From: Gemmatimonadota bacterium
Lineage (GTDB): Bacteria; Gemmatimonadota; Gemmatimonadetes; Gemmatimonadales; GWC2-71-9
DNA length: 11,176 bases
Direction: 5' to 3'
Assembly (NCBI GenBank): GCA_029862935.1
Contig: JAOTWK010000076.1
Coordinates: 1-11,176 of the forward strand
Below the pieces are notes generated by a model. That model made no database searches, was not told where the DNA came from, and saw only the letters and a program-made list of their open reading frames with translations. The translations under genes and the position numbers were made by a program. Below, one piece after another: positions 10,952 through 11,176 of the stretch (positions within the stretch are counted from its first letter, which is position 1; the number at the start of each line of letters is the position of its first letter).

Positions 10952-11176
10952 ATGGCAATCAAGCTCGAGGCAATCCAAGCGGCGTTTACGGACCGATACG
11001 ACGTGCTCCGCGCGATCGGCAAGGGCAACATGTGCCACGTGTTCGAGGCCCGTGACCGATCACGCGGCGATCACGTGGCAGTCAAGGTGCTGCGTCCGGA
11101 GTTTGCGGTCACGGTGCTCAACGACCGGTTTCACCGCGAAATCCAGATCCTCTCGCAGCTCGATCACCCTAACATC
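10952..11176 (+). CDS. Eukaryotic-type Ser/Thr protein kinase, N-terminal part (runs off the right edge)
   Basis: Phosphorylates Ser/Thr on partner proteins. The first 75 residues carry the start of a Hanks-type kinase domain. The glycine-rich loop is 'AIGKGNMCHVFEARD' (Gly23, Gly25, Val30), the ATP-binding lysine is Lys45 in 'HVAVKVL', the helix-C glutamate is Glu63 in 'FHREIQILSQL', and 'DHPNI' follows. The third loop glycine is replaced by Met/Cys, which is tolerated in many kinases. ATG 10952 is supported by AAGGA with 7 nt spacing. The 82-nt gap before it contains no convincing promoter or terminator, so read-through from the membrane-protein gene cannot be excluded. The catalytic loop and any membrane or sensor domain lie outside the window. 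Confidence 0.92.
   Translation, partial: MAIKLEAIQAAFTDRYDVLRAIGKGNMCHVFEARDRSRGDHVAVKVLRPEFAVTVLNDRFHREIQILSQLDHPNI

Overview
The window looks like chromosomal sequence from a GC-rich (about 60% by eye) Gram-negative bacterium. Two predicted outer-membrane beta-barrel proteins, a lipoprotein, a VKOR-type disulfide oxidase, a eukaryotic-type Ser/Thr kinase and a secreted M28 peptidase with a fibronectin III tail together suggest Gemmatimonadota or a related lineage. That assignment is inference; no rRNA or tRNA is present to confirm it. Genes are densely packed with many short overlaps, and no gene-free stretch exceeds 300 bases. No insertion sequence, CRISPR array, tRNA or phage gene was seen.

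Layout. (1) 1-1143, minus: a disulfide-bond operon with a small uncharacterised acidic protein, a membrane-anchored DsbA-like thioredoxin with a C-G-A-C active site, and the N-terminal third of a VKOR-like quinone-linked oxidase that runs off the left edge. (2) 1144-1639: a divergent intergenic region, then a single 87-aa unknown gene on the plus strand closed by a clear rho-independent terminator. (3) 1669-3629, minus: a four-gene overlapping operon with CDP-alcohol phosphatidyltransferase, a beta-barrel-like exported protein, an OsmC-family protein and a second beta-barrel-like exported protein. (4) 3663-4121, plus: a stand-alone cyclic-nucleotide-binding-domain protein without a DNA-binding domain, divergent from the phospholipid gene. 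(5) 4146-6740, minus: a full-length two-half M16 zinc protease. (6) 6832-7947, minus: a TPR protein, separated from the M16 gene by a perfect 10-bp terminator hairpin. (7) 8223-8714, minus: an NTF2-like (DUF4440/SnoaL type) lipoprotein. (8) 8916-10869, plus: a secreted M28 peptidase with an FN3 domain, then a VTT/DedA-type membrane protein. (9) 10952 to the right edge, plus: the start of a Ser/Thr protein kinase.

How the genes fit together. The clearest functional unit is VKOR plus DsbA: VKOR would pass electrons from DsbA to quinone, replacing DsbB. The exported proteins nearby are possible clients; one beta-barrel candidate carries two closely spaced cysteines. Most of the rest looks like housekeeping envelope biology (phospholipid head-group transfer, outer membrane, proteolysis, regulation). 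No clearly new multi-gene system was identified. The best leads are the small protein at the head of the DsbA-VKOR operon, the phospholipid/OsmC/beta-barrel operon, the M28 peptidase whose first zinc ligand position is Asp, and a possible leaderless promoter at the M16 gene.
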